Assembly: GCA_963920635.1 (NCBI GenBank)
Contig: OY987305.1
Location: 3,759,153-3,823,152, forward strand
Direction of reading: 5' to 3'
Length of the DNA stretch: 64,000 nucleotides
DNA from: Pseudeuparius sepicola
Taxonomy: Eukaryota; Arthropoda; Insecta; Coleoptera; Anthribidae
The position numbers and the translations under genes were made by a program. This document shows, piece after piece, positions 11,251 to 22,300 of this stretch (position 1 is its first letter; each line of letters opens with the position of its first letter). The notes under the pieces are model-generated. The model saw nothing but the letters and a program-made list of their open reading frames with translations, did not search any database and was not told the DNA's origin.

Positions 11251-11378
11251 ATACAGTGTGACAAAAAATAGTATGCTTCAAATGGAATTTTTAAAAATAT
11301 GACATTGCCGACAGTTTCTGGAAAAAATGGTTTCTCAAAAAAATTTCCTTATGATGTAGACTATTTGTCACACTGTAC
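11251..11378. mobile_element. Short MITE, TACAGTGTGACA ends
   Basis: ATACAGTGTGACAAAAAATAG at the left pairs with CTATTTGTCACACTGTACAT at the right, about 128 bp in total. The flanks are AT-rich and consistent with a TA target. It is non-coding. Confidence 0.6.
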
Positions 11379-11715
11379 ATGTATATATTGAGAATATGGA
11401 AAATAGATATTATCTAGGGGCTAATGTATTTGAGAGAAAACTCGTTCATTACTTGCGAAAATGTCCTCATTGGTACGGGTCAGTTTAGGTTAGAGTTCCA
11501 TGTGGCCATGTAAAAACAAACTTATAATAATAAATAACTAAGAATTATTGTTAATCCTTCTATGTGATTTCATTAACATATAAACGATATGAAATGATTT
11601 CATATATTATCTTTGTAATTCTGGTTATTGCTTGCACTGCATGTACAAACCAGTAGCTCAGAATTGATTTTTGGAAAACTAATATACTATTTTGTTTTGT
11701 ACGCTAGTCGCTAAA

Positions 11716-11882
11716 CGTTTCCTGACAACTAGTATTATACAGGGTGTCCCAAAAAAGAAATCGTCTGTTACCACTGATTTTTGGGCAAAACAATATGAAG
11801 ATGTAACAACTGCAACTACCCAAGGACCTGATGGTTAAAAGGAGGACCCTTTTTGTGGCACCCTGTATATTGTCAGGAAACG
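11716..11882. mobile_element. ACAGGGTG MITE sitting inside a palindrome
   Basis: An inner element of about 128 bp has ends TACAGGGTGTCCCAAAAA and TTTTTGTGGCACCCTGTA. It is flanked by CGTTTCCTGACAA on the left and TTGTCAGGAAACG on the right, which are perfect inverted copies of each other, so the MITE lies at the centre of an outer palindrome. Confidence 0.6.
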
Positions 11883-11889
11883 ACATTTA

Positions 11890-13075
11890 GTAGGTTTATA
11901 CTTATAGGTGCATACGCAATTGTCGCAATTCTGATCTGCTGAATGTATTTCACTTGTTGTTTGTAGATTGATTTCATTATTCTGGGGCCATTTTAATTTG
12001 TAGTACTTTTTTGTTCTTTTTTCTCTTATATAAGAAAGCTTACGTATAGTTTTGTTGTATAGTATATTGTTTGTATAAGGGAGGTATGGAACCCACCAAA
12101 TTTTCGTATGTATATTATGCATATAGCTATTTGCCTCTACTGAATTTGAAATCAATAAACATGAGTATGACATATAATTCTTTTTTTAACCTGATCCTTA
12201 CCTACATTACTTACAATATTTTTATCGATCGCACAGTCTGACTTAAATCAACAAAAAATTGTTTATTTTTCCTCCAGGGTCCATCTACTAAAATTCAGTG
12301 CTAGCCCGTGACCATTTCACCAGGGGAGGCAGAAATGAAGCTTAAATTCGATTTCGACCAGTCGTTTTCGAGAATTTTGCATTTAAAAACAAAAACCTTG
12401 AGGGGTCCAATTAAAACAAAACATTCATGCCACACCGATGAGCTCTATGCCTTTGGGCCTACGTAGGAAAAGTTCCATTTCCCGGTAGAATTCCATATTT
12501 AACTTGGGCATAGTGACAAATATGTAGGCAAGGCAATTTTCTAGCCCTTATTACGATTTTCAAAAATCAGTTTTTCGACACCGGCATATGTACCAGTCAA
12601 CGCGTTTCGACGATCTGATTTCTTCCAGTTTTTGGTTACGATTTGACTTTGAAGGCCATTTGCGCTTAGACGCAGTTTGACCTGTAGAAACCGGAAATCC
12701 GGTCTAACTTGAACTTGAAAGTTCTAAATGCCCAGTCAGTTGTCTTTTTTGAATTGATAAAGAATTAACCTGCCTCGAAAATGGGTTTTCAAAATCAATT
12801 AAGTCCTTCCAGCGTATTTCGGTGACCTAAGTTCTAAATACACCCTTTGGTGAAGTCCTCTGGAAGTGTAAACTGTAAAATTAGTGTAAAGGAATGCACT
12901 AGGTAGTAGTAGTCTGTGGAACGCACAGAACAGGTAGGTACATATTTTGGTAACGTACAAAACGTACATTTTAAATTACATACATGAGGCACAGTCTCCC
13001 TGACTCGCAGTCACTGATATTGTCACTAAAAATATTTTTAATATTTATTTACTACGCCACTGCTCCGTGGTAAAG
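11890..13075. other. No gene recognised
   Basis: Intergenic. The part 12,290-12,850 is less AT-rich and lacks long frames; it could be an old repeat, but no pair or family was recognised. Confidence 0.4.
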
Positions 13076-13079
13076 CTCT

Positions 13080-13100
13080 ACGCATGCGCTTCTCGCGCCC
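13080..13100. promoter_or_regulatory. NRF-1-like palindromic GC motif upstream of Jupiter
   Basis: ACGCATGCGCTTCTCGCGCC is a CpG-rich palindromic motif (CGCATGCG) in an otherwise AT-rich region about 650 bp upstream of the Jupiter start codon. It resembles the YGCGCAYGCGCR sites bound by NRF-1/Ewg in animal promoters. The binding is an inference. Confidence 0.25.
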
Positions 13101-13679
13101 ACAAATTCGCAAAAATCTGGGCTCTCTCTGTGATTGGTCATCTCGTACCAGAACCATGAGTTCGGCGTTGCCAAGCGTTGCGTTATGAATAATGATCATT
13201 TAAGGTAATTGTCAAGACCCGTAGTTCTCACGTCCGATTAGTACCATTATAATTTTGTATAGAGATCATCTTTGTTAAAACATTGTTTATTCTGAATGTT
13301 TTAGTGACGTGGGCATTTTTTACGCATAATAATTATGTCAATTTTTGGAAGAATTGTCGTCGATTCTTCAAGCGCCTCGAACGTTTGGCAACGTTGCGAG
13401 CTAGGTCAAAAGTTCAAACATTTCAAATCCGCTATCAGAGCAACTGTTGGAATTTGTTGAATTAACGGTCGCTCTTCTATCCGTTGCGGTCAGAACGAAG
13501 GAGAGCCAACAAAGCCAGTCGAAGTTGATGGAATCGAATCTATACAGTGCGTAGTGTGTAAAACGATCCGGGATATAAAGTTTCAATCGTTATCCATAGA
13601 AATCCCGTTGTGAGTCATCGCGTGTTCGATACAAACAATAGCCTGCGATTTTTCGTCGTTTTCACTTAAAACTTCCGAG

Positions 13680-13736
13680 GTACGTTTATTCAATCGCCAA
13701 AACCGTTCCACGATTTATTCCTGGTGTGTTTTACAG
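13680..13736 (+). other. Jupiter: Intron in the Jupiter 5' UTR
   Basis: GAG|GTACGT at 13,679/13,680 is a strong donor and GTGTTTTACAG ends at 13,736, six bases before the ATG. A short intron just before the start codon argues that the downstream frame is a real gene and not a retrocopy. Confidence 0.6.
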
Positions 13737-13741
13737 CAAAA

Positions 13742-14161
13742 ATGAGTTCCACAAACATCAACATCGGCTTCTGTGACAACAAGAACTCCAGCAGGGTTCT
13801 GAAACCGCCGGGTGGTGGCCATTCTGACATTTTTGGTATAAGGGGTGACCAGCCCCAAGCGAAAACCCCAAACAGGCGTAAAAATGAACCGAAGTCGACT
13901 TTAGGGCCATCTTTCTTCATGCAAGAGGACAATGTGTCGAACAATAGGAATCCTGAGCCACGGAAAGAAGAAAACAATGCCGACGAGGAGAATCTCAAAA
14001 ATGACAATATTAAGACTAACGAGACTGACGAAAATATGGCTCCCGCTAAGGAAAACGATAATCAAACTAAGGGAGAGTCCGAGACTGACAATAACCAAGT
14101 TCCTGTGGCGCCTAGACGTGCCAGAGTACCCCCAGGAGGCTACTCTTCAGGGCTATGGTAA
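13742..14161 (+). CDS. Jupiter: Jupiter (HN1/JPT microtubule-associated family)
   Basis: 139 aa. The N-terminus carries the family signature SSRVLKPPGGGHSDIFG and the C-terminus ends RARVPPGGYSSGLW, a second PPGG motif; between them is a charged, low-complexity region rich in N, E, D and K (EENNADEENLKNDN). No membrane segment is seen. Jupiter in flies decorates microtubules (knowledge of the family). The ATG at 13,742 is the first after the UTR intron acceptor, in context CAAAAATGAG; an upstream in-frame GTG at 13,724 lies within that intron and is not a start. At the end, CTATG|GTAAAA could serve as a splice donor, so longer isoforms are possible. A candidate AATAAA lies at 14,929. It is convergent with Sap47. 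Confidence 0.85.
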   Translation: MSSTNINIGFCDNKNSSRVLKPPGGGHSDIFGIRGDQPQAKTPNRRKNEPKSTLGPSFFMQEDNVSNNRNPEPRKEENNADEENLKNDNIKTNETDENMAPAKENDNQTKGESETDNNQVPVAPRRARVPPGGYSSGLW

Positions 14162-14928
14162 AAAACGACAAGAATTCTCCATATTTAATTTGAATGATTT
14201 TAATCTAGTTCGTTTCGTTTGCTTCTGTGATCAATTTAATGATTGGTATGTTTTCTCATGTATCGTAGCCACTGCCTACATTTTCATGTTTCTTTATCAT
14301 ATTTACGAACGTAGCATTTTAATGTGTATCAATAGTTAGGTATAGGTTAGTGAACTGAAAAATCCTTCATCAGGGTTCAAAGCAATATACCAAATTCCTA
14401 ATACTAACAAAAATAGATTAGCACAACATTTTCGAATATTGTGCCATTAGGTATAAAATGTTTTGTAATTCTCGATAAGTCTGAATAATACAATTTGAAC
14501 AAGAACACTTGCGTTTTAATCTTTAATCCCAGCCAATTGTTCATAACTCTATGAATATGATTAATGAGATATCTTAATTTGCCTCAATACGTCTTTATTG
14601 TCTTATTAAATGCACTTATTCATCATTTAAATATTTAAATAGAACAAAGTTTTAAGCTGTAGATGCATCGAATTCTTTTAAACATAAAACCGCATTGTAT
14701 TTATCTAAATGCCTGTGGGTAGCCACAGGAAACGATAAAATTGTTAAGATAATTTTATCCTGGTTGAAACAAACAATGTTTTTAAAATATTCTGTTCTGT
14801 ACTTGAAGACGTGATGTTATGCAGCAGACAGTTTTTACAATAGTTCATTCTTTTATTTATTATAGTCTCATGATTTCTAAATTTAGTCATCGCTTCGTAT
14901 TATCTTTGCTCTGGTTTAATAACCACAG

Positions 14929-14934
14929 AATAAA
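14929..14934 (+). terminator. Jupiter: Candidate Jupiter polyadenylation signal
   Basis: AATAAA in ACAGAATAAAACAAATC, giving a 3' UTR of about 770 nt. It is the first canonical hexamer I found after the stop, in AT-rich sequence without other features. Confidence 0.35.
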
Positions 14935-15328
14935 ACAAATCAATGGGGATAACCGTTTATTGAACTTTTAAAACAAATAAGTATTGGCTAATTATAAATA
15001 TAAATCCAAGATTTCGAAATAGAACCAAAATCCTGATTGGATTACAAAGATTAAAAAAGCGTTTTTTCGCTAGCAAAACCCTACAAAATCTGTAGGTTTA
15101 TCCCAAAAACCTTATAAAACCTATCGGTTTCCCCACAAAATATATGTTTTCGTTTTCCCCAGGCGGTTTTAACAGAAGGGAGGTCTGGTTTTGTTCTTTG
15201 CGGATTGTTTTTTATTTTGTAGCATTGTGGAAACAATAGCTTTCCAAAAAAATATATATTTTGACTTACTTGGAGGGAGGATATTTTCATGACGTCAGAC
15301 TTAAATTGCGAAAATACTGCTAATATTA

Positions 15329-15907
15329 GCTTTGTTCCAACAATAGTTCTGAACCAGAACCAATTCTTTCGAATCCATATACATAACGATACATATACCT
15401 ACTGCTGAATAGAGAGGGCCGACGTGCGGACTTTTCCAAACTCACCTAGACGCCATTTTGATGCCCCTAAGCGATGGTTACCATGGTAACCACGCGAATT
15501 CTGACGCATATCGTTGATTCCTCCATCGACGCGCATATAATATGTTTTCCTGCCAGCAGGTCCGTAAGTCCAGTTGCCTACCAATGCACTAGGCAACGCA
15601 CAGGTAGGCAACTGGACTTACGGGCCCGTGGGGAAGGAAACATATTTGCGTCGTTGGCACCCGAGTTTGCATGGTTACCATAACCTATATATTTTGTGGT
15701 TACCATGGCAACTGTCGCATAGGGGCATCAAAATGGCTGCGTTTTGCATATCTTTTTTGTCCGCGGCGCAAATCGCTGCGCGGTGGGTTCATCAGCGGTA
15801 TATGTATCTTTATGTATATGATCGAATCAGAATGCAGAAATGAAATTTTAACTGTTTTCAACCAATTAGATCGTTGAGAACCAGTTCAGAACTGTTGTTG
15901 AAACAAA
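15329..15907. mobile_element. GTTCTGAACC-type MITE with nested insert
   Basis: Left end GCTTTGTTCCAACAATAGTT then CTGAACCAG; right end CAGTTCAGAACTGTTGTTGA then AACAAA. These are inverted copies. The right-end segment recurs directly at 15,960-16,030, and another right end (CGATTCAGAACTGCTGTTGG) lies at 17,527, so several members of this family are nested or tandem between 15.3 and 17.6 kb. Confidence 0.55.
15452..15737. mobile_element. MITE with GCCATTTTGATGCCCCTA ends
   Basis: Arms GCCATTTTGATGCCCCTAAG...GGTTACCATGGTAACC (15,453-15,494) and GGTTACCATGGCAACTG...TAGGGGCATCAAAATGGC (15,698-15,737) are inverted copies. The centre contains a 19-bp perfect stem, CCGTAAGTCCAGTTGCCTA with TAGGCAACTGGACTTACGG (about 15,562-15,625). 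It sits inside the element at 15,329-15,907. Confidence 0.7.
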
Positions 15908-16176
15908 CCCCACGATTCCAATAATAGTTCTGAACGAGATCTAGTGAATCATACAAAAAATAATTCCAGAACTGTTTTCAACCAATTAGATCGCTGAGAA
16001 CCGGTTCAGAACTGTTGTTGGAACAAACCCAATAGCTTTGTTCCAACAATAGCAGAGCATATGAAATAATAATCCTTGAGAAAAGATCCGCAATTTCAAT
16101 GACCTTGACGCCATATCGGGGGAATAGAAATCAGAGCTGTATCATGAAAATCAATTCAGAAATACAGAGTACCAGG

Positions 16177-17243
16177 CATAGACGTAACTAGGAGGGGGCT
16201 AGGGGGGGCTTAGCCCCCCCTACATTTCTATTAGCTCTCCCTAAAATGTAAACGATGTGCTTCTCGTAAACAGAATAGTCACATTCTGACAACGCAACAC
16301 GCAACACGGCGAACACCGCACGCGCCTTTTTAAATTCTGTAGTTTCGACGAATCGCTTGCTCTTGCGGAATCTTGCGCCTTGTGCCCCCACAAAATCCGA
16401 CTGAAATTTAAACGCGCAAGTGAGAGCAAACACACCGTGCCTGCTGCCGAGAGAAAGAGAGACGAGACGGGCGTCGTAGAATGTACTTTTGCTGTGCCAG
16501 ACTCCAGACTTTTATTTTGTTATTCATCCAGTGTATTGTTGTTTCGTTATAATATGTACTATGTAAATAATCTTGCACCACAAAATAGCAGACATTCCCA
16601 ACATTTTTTTCTCTGGTTTCTACTCGGAAACCTCTACTTTTTCATAATGTTTTTTCTTAAATGAATTAAAGATGATTCAAAATTACCAGTAGATAGACCT
16701 ATACATTATTTTTTGAAGCCATAAAATTAACGTTTTTGGGTGTGGCACCTCAAGGGTGGTACAGGGTGACCCAATCAGTAACGTATTTAGAAGGGCGGGA
16801 CCGAACCCATTTCGGAATTTGAAAATATTCACTTGTAAATTTGAAGATATTGGGATTTCCCAAGACTAATTTTATGCAATTTTTCTTCAAATTTTTAAAA
16901 AATTTCGTCTGCGGCGTATTTTTTAGAATTATTTTAAATGCCCTTGTTTAAAAAAAAAAGACACAAAAATTGTCCCTCCACCACTCGAAATTAATTCCTA
17001 TATACGTCACAGAAGTGATCCAAACTCTTAGCCCCGGCCTACCTTTTTACAGAATGACATGTAAAAAATATACCTTTGTAAGTAGCGTACCGACTTTCAA
17101 AAATTTCTTCTTAATGGATTAAATAATTCCTTGTCGATAATTCCTTGTCGGGGCCCCGCATTTTCATGCGGCACCCGGCCCCGCAAAATCTTAAGCCGGT
17201 CCTGATCAGCCCCCCCTAAAAATACGACCTAGTTACATCTATG
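16177..17243. mobile_element. Complete 1,067-bp hAT-like nonautonomous element
   Basis: Ends CATAGACGTAACTAGG and (reversed) CATAGATGTAACTAGG form terminal inverted repeats followed by G-runs. The insertion is flanked by an exact 8-bp duplication, GTACCAGG, at 16,169-16,176 and 17,244-17,251. An 8-bp duplication fits hAT (or P) elements. No transposase frame is present. It interrupts a GTTCTGAACC-type repeat. A second, truncated copy lies at 439. Confidence 0.8.
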
Positions 17244-17251
17244 GTACCAGG

Positions 17252-19114
17252 GCATTTGGATTTGGTAATTTATATGATGTTAGTGCGGTAATTTAAAATC
17301 ATTTCAAACATTTTTGCCGTTTTTACACATAATTTTCAGCTAAATTTTTGTTTTCAAAAACCGCATTGACTAAATATGACAGCTTAACTTTTTGTAGCGA
17401 ATTTAGTGTAATAAGGTTCAAACGGATTATGGAACGCAAGCAGTGCGCATAGTGTAAAAACTGCGACACCACCAGAGAACTCTGGACACCACTGAACTCT
17501 GTTACTAGTTTCACTTCTGAGAACCGATTCAGAACTGCTGTTGGAACAAGGCAATAATTATTTGTGTGTTCTGTGTGGTTAGATTAGATCAAGAACACAT
17601 ACAAAGATCTCTTTTAGTGTTTTCTGGTTTTGACATCTTTGTTGACAAGATGGCGCAATTTCGCGCTTGTTTCTGAAAATGGTTCACAAGAATATTTTGA
17701 GACATATTTTTGGTCCTTTCGAAGAAGAAATTATTAAAGTATTAATTAATTTACTATATACAACAGTTCGAGTTATGAGCTTTGCATCCCATTACATATT
17801 TATCTCCCCTTCTTGGTGAGGTAAGTTATATTAAAAAGGTAGAAATAAAAAATTGTGTCATCAGACTTTGGTATTATCGGTATTATCCCCATCGTTTATA
17901 TACCTTCACCATCATCACTCGAAACCAACAGCAGTGTACCTATAGGTATCAAATTAGTAGCCAAATCCTGGTATTTTGCAAACCTTTTATTTTGGTCAAT
18001 TTGGTGGCAAAAAAGCTAAGTATATGCTTATTTAGATTTTGAATAGATAGGTGCACTCTGTAGAATAATAATTATGTTTTCTTTGCCAAGGTATCGTCAG
18101 GGTGGATGATAAGGAAATAGTTCAATAATAAGCGAAATGATGGGCACAGACTACATTTATTTAACAATTTGTAAGTTTTATAACAATTAGAATATAGGAG
18201 AAACATGCTTAACACACAAAAGCTATCCCGCTAATTGCTATAAATGCAAACATGATCTTATGTGGTTTGTCCAACCAAGAATAACGCTAACTACCTTTTA
18301 AAACTTAATATCTACAAAATATATTACATCTTAGGAAGAAATAGACAAAAAATTAACAAAAATATACATGTAGTAACCTATCGCAAAATACAGATTAGGC
18401 TATTGACACTTAATATTATAGCGATGGAAAATGTCTCGGAAAATGTGTACATATAGAAGTGACATTTTTTATACCATAGACAAAGAATCAGAGAAAAGGA
18501 TTTTTGTTAGCATCTAAACGATACAATAAGTGCTTAGAGCACATATAATCAATAAGTATTTTCTCATTTAAATGTTAACACGCATTATTTGTCATCCTAC
18601 TTCTCTATATACATTTATATAATACGAAAGTGTAGATCCCTTAAAATGTATAATATACTTTTAACTGTCAACAGAAACATATGTAGAAAATTATCCAAAA
18701 TATTATTAGGCCCAAATTTGAAAACAGTGTGCGATGTCAAACTGCAATCACAGTTTTTGACTAGAAAACAATCTTAAAATTATTAAATCAACCACAGGAA
18801 TGTCAAAATCAGTCTAACAAGTAAGATTTTTGTGGCAAAGTAAGTAGAATTTACTCGAACAAGTATCCCTTAAGTTATAATAGTATAGTAAGTATAGGTA
18901 ATAAGTATCATTTACATTACATTGTTGTACCATCCAATAACATTCAATTCATAATAACGATTTTAATAATAATTTTGCATTGATTTTTATGATTTTATTC
19001 CTTTAAAAGCTGCTATTTAGTTAAACATTCTTGCCGCAAAAAAAATATCGAAAAGTTATTAAATTTTGAATTGGACTGGTTTATGTTGATTTTATAATAC
19101 TTGGTATTAGATAT
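17252..19114. other. Convergent intergenic region, no gene recognised
   Basis: Between the Jupiter 3' side and the Sap47 terminus. It holds the last arm of the GTTCTGAACC-type repeat (17,515-17,556); the rest is AT-rich, with only short frames that resemble nothing known. Confidence 0.5.
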
Positions 19115-19120
19115 TTTATT
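19115..19120 (-). terminator. Sap47: Sap47 polyadenylation signal
   Basis: AATAAA on the minus strand (TTTATT at 19,115-19,120), 75 bases beyond the Sap47 stop codon. Confidence 0.55.
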
Positions 19121-19194
19121 ACATTTTAATTTCACTTCGAGTTTAGAATATTGGTTTCCATTACATATTTCTGCCACTTATTATCTAATGAACC

Positions 19195-19328
19195 TCATTT
19201 CAAATCCGTAGCGTCCTGTAAAATTTCCTCAATTTCCTCTTCCCAATTGTCGGCTTTAGAATTTTTTGAATCGCCCACCATCTCATAGTCCTGCAACTCT
19301 GCCTCAAGCTCTCTTTCCCATTCCTCTT
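19195..19328 (-). CDS. Sap47: Sap47 exon 8 with stop
   Basis: Residues 337-379, EEWERELEAELQDYEMVGDS ... ADNWEEEIEEILQDATDLK, then TGA. Acceptor CTCTACTAG. A strongly acidic, coiled-coil-like tail with two W-E-x-E repeats, as in known Sap47 C-termini. Confidence 0.9.
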
Positions 19329-22300
19329 CTAGTAGAGAAAAATTAAAAAAATAAAAAAATAAAGAAAAAAGCTTAAAAGCACCCACACAAAACACCAGAT
19401 GGGCTTGAAAATGTTAGAAAAATCGCCCTGTCAAACCAGATGCTCAGAGCATTAGTTTCCTGTTGAATTTACTGAGCAGCTGGCTTAAAATTCAACTGCA
19501 CAACCTCGTAGTTAGAGAAGTAACAACTTAGGAAGATCGGAAATTAGACGTCCCTTATTTTTACCATCTTTCAAATTTGCAAATCGTATAAATCGGGATC
19601 TTCCCAAGTCGTTTTACATTTTATCAGTGGATCCACACCTACATAGTTTTTTAAATATTTCGTTAACACTAATATATTTTTTTGTATCTTCTATCTTATT
19701 TTTCACCACACCGCTCGGTATTGTCTTTATAACAATCTAAAGCTATGCTCACACTTCACAAAAAAATGAAAAACATGTAGGAACATAGCTCTTTTTATTT
19801 TAAAGTTAGCAATGGCCCCACCGGATATACCAAATTTAATACGAGAAAAAAGTGTTTCCTTAGAAACAAACAAGCAATCGATTTTTGTTATAAAAACTGA
19901 ATTCTCTCCAAGCAAAATGATTGTTTATATTTTTAATATATCCATACAATTGACATCACAAAGTCATTTTACATTGAAGAAAAAAAATAGTAACCGTGCT
20001 TAAAATTTGGGCCAACGGTTTGAGAGAGCATATATTTCGATGTGCAAATTACAACTATTAATATTAGATATAGTAAACTTAATTATAGACATGTTCAGAA
20101 CATTTTCTAAGTTCATTGGTCACCAAAATTTATTGAAAAGTACTGAACACACCTAATAATTGTGATCGAATTATTTATTTATTGCTTTGTGAGTTTACTA
20201 TAAGAATGTCAAATAAAAACAATTATTTCAATTCCTTTGAATAGCAATTATTAAATGAAATGATATTTCAAACTTATGTGTATCTATTTAAAAAATAACG
20301 AATATTTATCGGCTTGGATATTTTTAAAAATTACTTGTAATTTATTTATTAACATATAGGAATATTTTTTTACTTAAAGTAACATTTGCCTTAATAATTT
20401 GAGTATTTTACAACGAGTTAACTGTGTGCTTTTCCCCCAAAACTCAGTGAAGCTATAAAGCAATGCAAGCCAGGCCTTGCCTTATTACTGTCTGCTGTAT
20501 ATAACTAAATAACACTGATAATTTCTTTTAAAACTCTTAAACTTCGAACAATTATTGCGTCGTTTTTTTTAAATTTAACTGCGTTTTACATAGATTATTT
20601 ACATCTATCTATTGCTGGCGATACACTTCGAAAATTTCGGCAAATCAAACACTGAAATATCAAACTCAAAGTGGGCGATATATTTACTTAAAGCTAATCC
20701 ATTGGCCTTATTTTAAAGCACGTAGAAATAAATTTAATTTGGAGAAAACCAAAACTGTATTTTTTATAATGTGGTATAATCGGTGGACCATAATATTCAA
20801 GGGTGGAATAAAAACGTCATCAAAAGCAGAGAACAAGGATTGTTCTCTGTCAAAAGTGTGTTTGGTTGCCTGTATCAATAAAATTTTATTTTCAACTGTG
20901 GGAAAACTACTGAATTTGAAATGTTTACAAAAAACAAGGGTATTTTTAAAATATTCATAGATACTTACTAATGACACTGTTTTAAAAGTTATAATCACTA
21001 AATTAACTATTATTTTTTAAATTCACCTAAATATTTTAAAAGTACCATTATTTTTTATTATCCTTTCAAATTCGTTAGTTTTTTCACCTACTTGTAGACA
21101 AGGCTACTTGTAAATAAAATTCTAGTGATACAGGCAACCAAACAAACTTTTGATGGCGTTTTTATTCTGCCCTTAAACATTTTTTTTTTAACAAGTCACA
21201 AATAGAATATTTTTTGTAATAATATCTCCTCCAAGACTGTGATCAATTTTGACAAATCAGATTAAAACCCTCTATCCTAATATTATTTTACATATATATC
21301 GTCATTATTTTTTTGTATATATTTATATTATGTATATGTTAAGACATGGAGATTTTTAAAAATGGAACACCACACACAGCTAAAATCTTACAACCGCTTC
21401 GAGAATTCTACTTTTCTTATCTATATATCTCACTCCAAACTTGTATTGACCATTTAAAAATTACATCTATGGCAAAACCATAAAAAAATAAGTCTTGACT
21501 TAACTTCAACTTCCTTGATTGTTTTTCTTATTTTTTGTGAAAAATGTTATTTTGAAAAGATCAAAACAAAACGTTACCAACTTGTGTATTGGCCATTTAA
21601 AAATCAAATCTATGGCAAAACCATAAAAAAATAATGAGGTCTAAACTTAACTTCAACTCCCTTGATTGTTTTTCTTATTTTTTGTCAAAAATGTAATTTT
21701 GAAAAGATCAAAACAAAACACGTTACCATAGTATAAAAGGGCACATTATTAATATTATTATCATTTTTTCCAATACCAACGAAATTTGCTTTGTTCCATT
21801 TATAAACACCGCAATATAACTACGAGAAATGCGACTCAAACAAAAAATATAAAAGTGTCATCTAAAGCGACATTATAGGAACCTTCACAACACAGCATCC
21901 TTTAAATTATCAATATTTCCGCCTGACTGATATGAATTAGTTATACCTACAATTTTTTTTGTATTCTTGAATCGAAAGACACTGTGTTGAAAAGGTACCT
22001 TCAAAACCAAATTGGTGAAGTCGGAAGTAAACAAAGGGGTCAATATTTTGAGGTTACAAGTTCAAATTATTACATGGAGACATGTAGGAAGCAAACTGGA
22101 TGACAGATCCTCTTTAAGCTGCGGGAGACGGAAAAAACAGGAAACTAACCACTGATCACCAGTTTTCTGTTGCTTAATTACATCCACCCCATTCATATCA
22201 ACACAAAGTTTTTTTGTATCAATATGTTTGAGGTAGACGAAGCTACAAACACTAGGTACTTTATATTAAAAGGCATGCACATTTTTATTCGGAATAGCTA

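Noticed and set aside
13283..13586. 60-codon frames before Jupiter
   Set aside because: They overlap on both strands and lie in the likely promoter/5' UTR; no motif is present.
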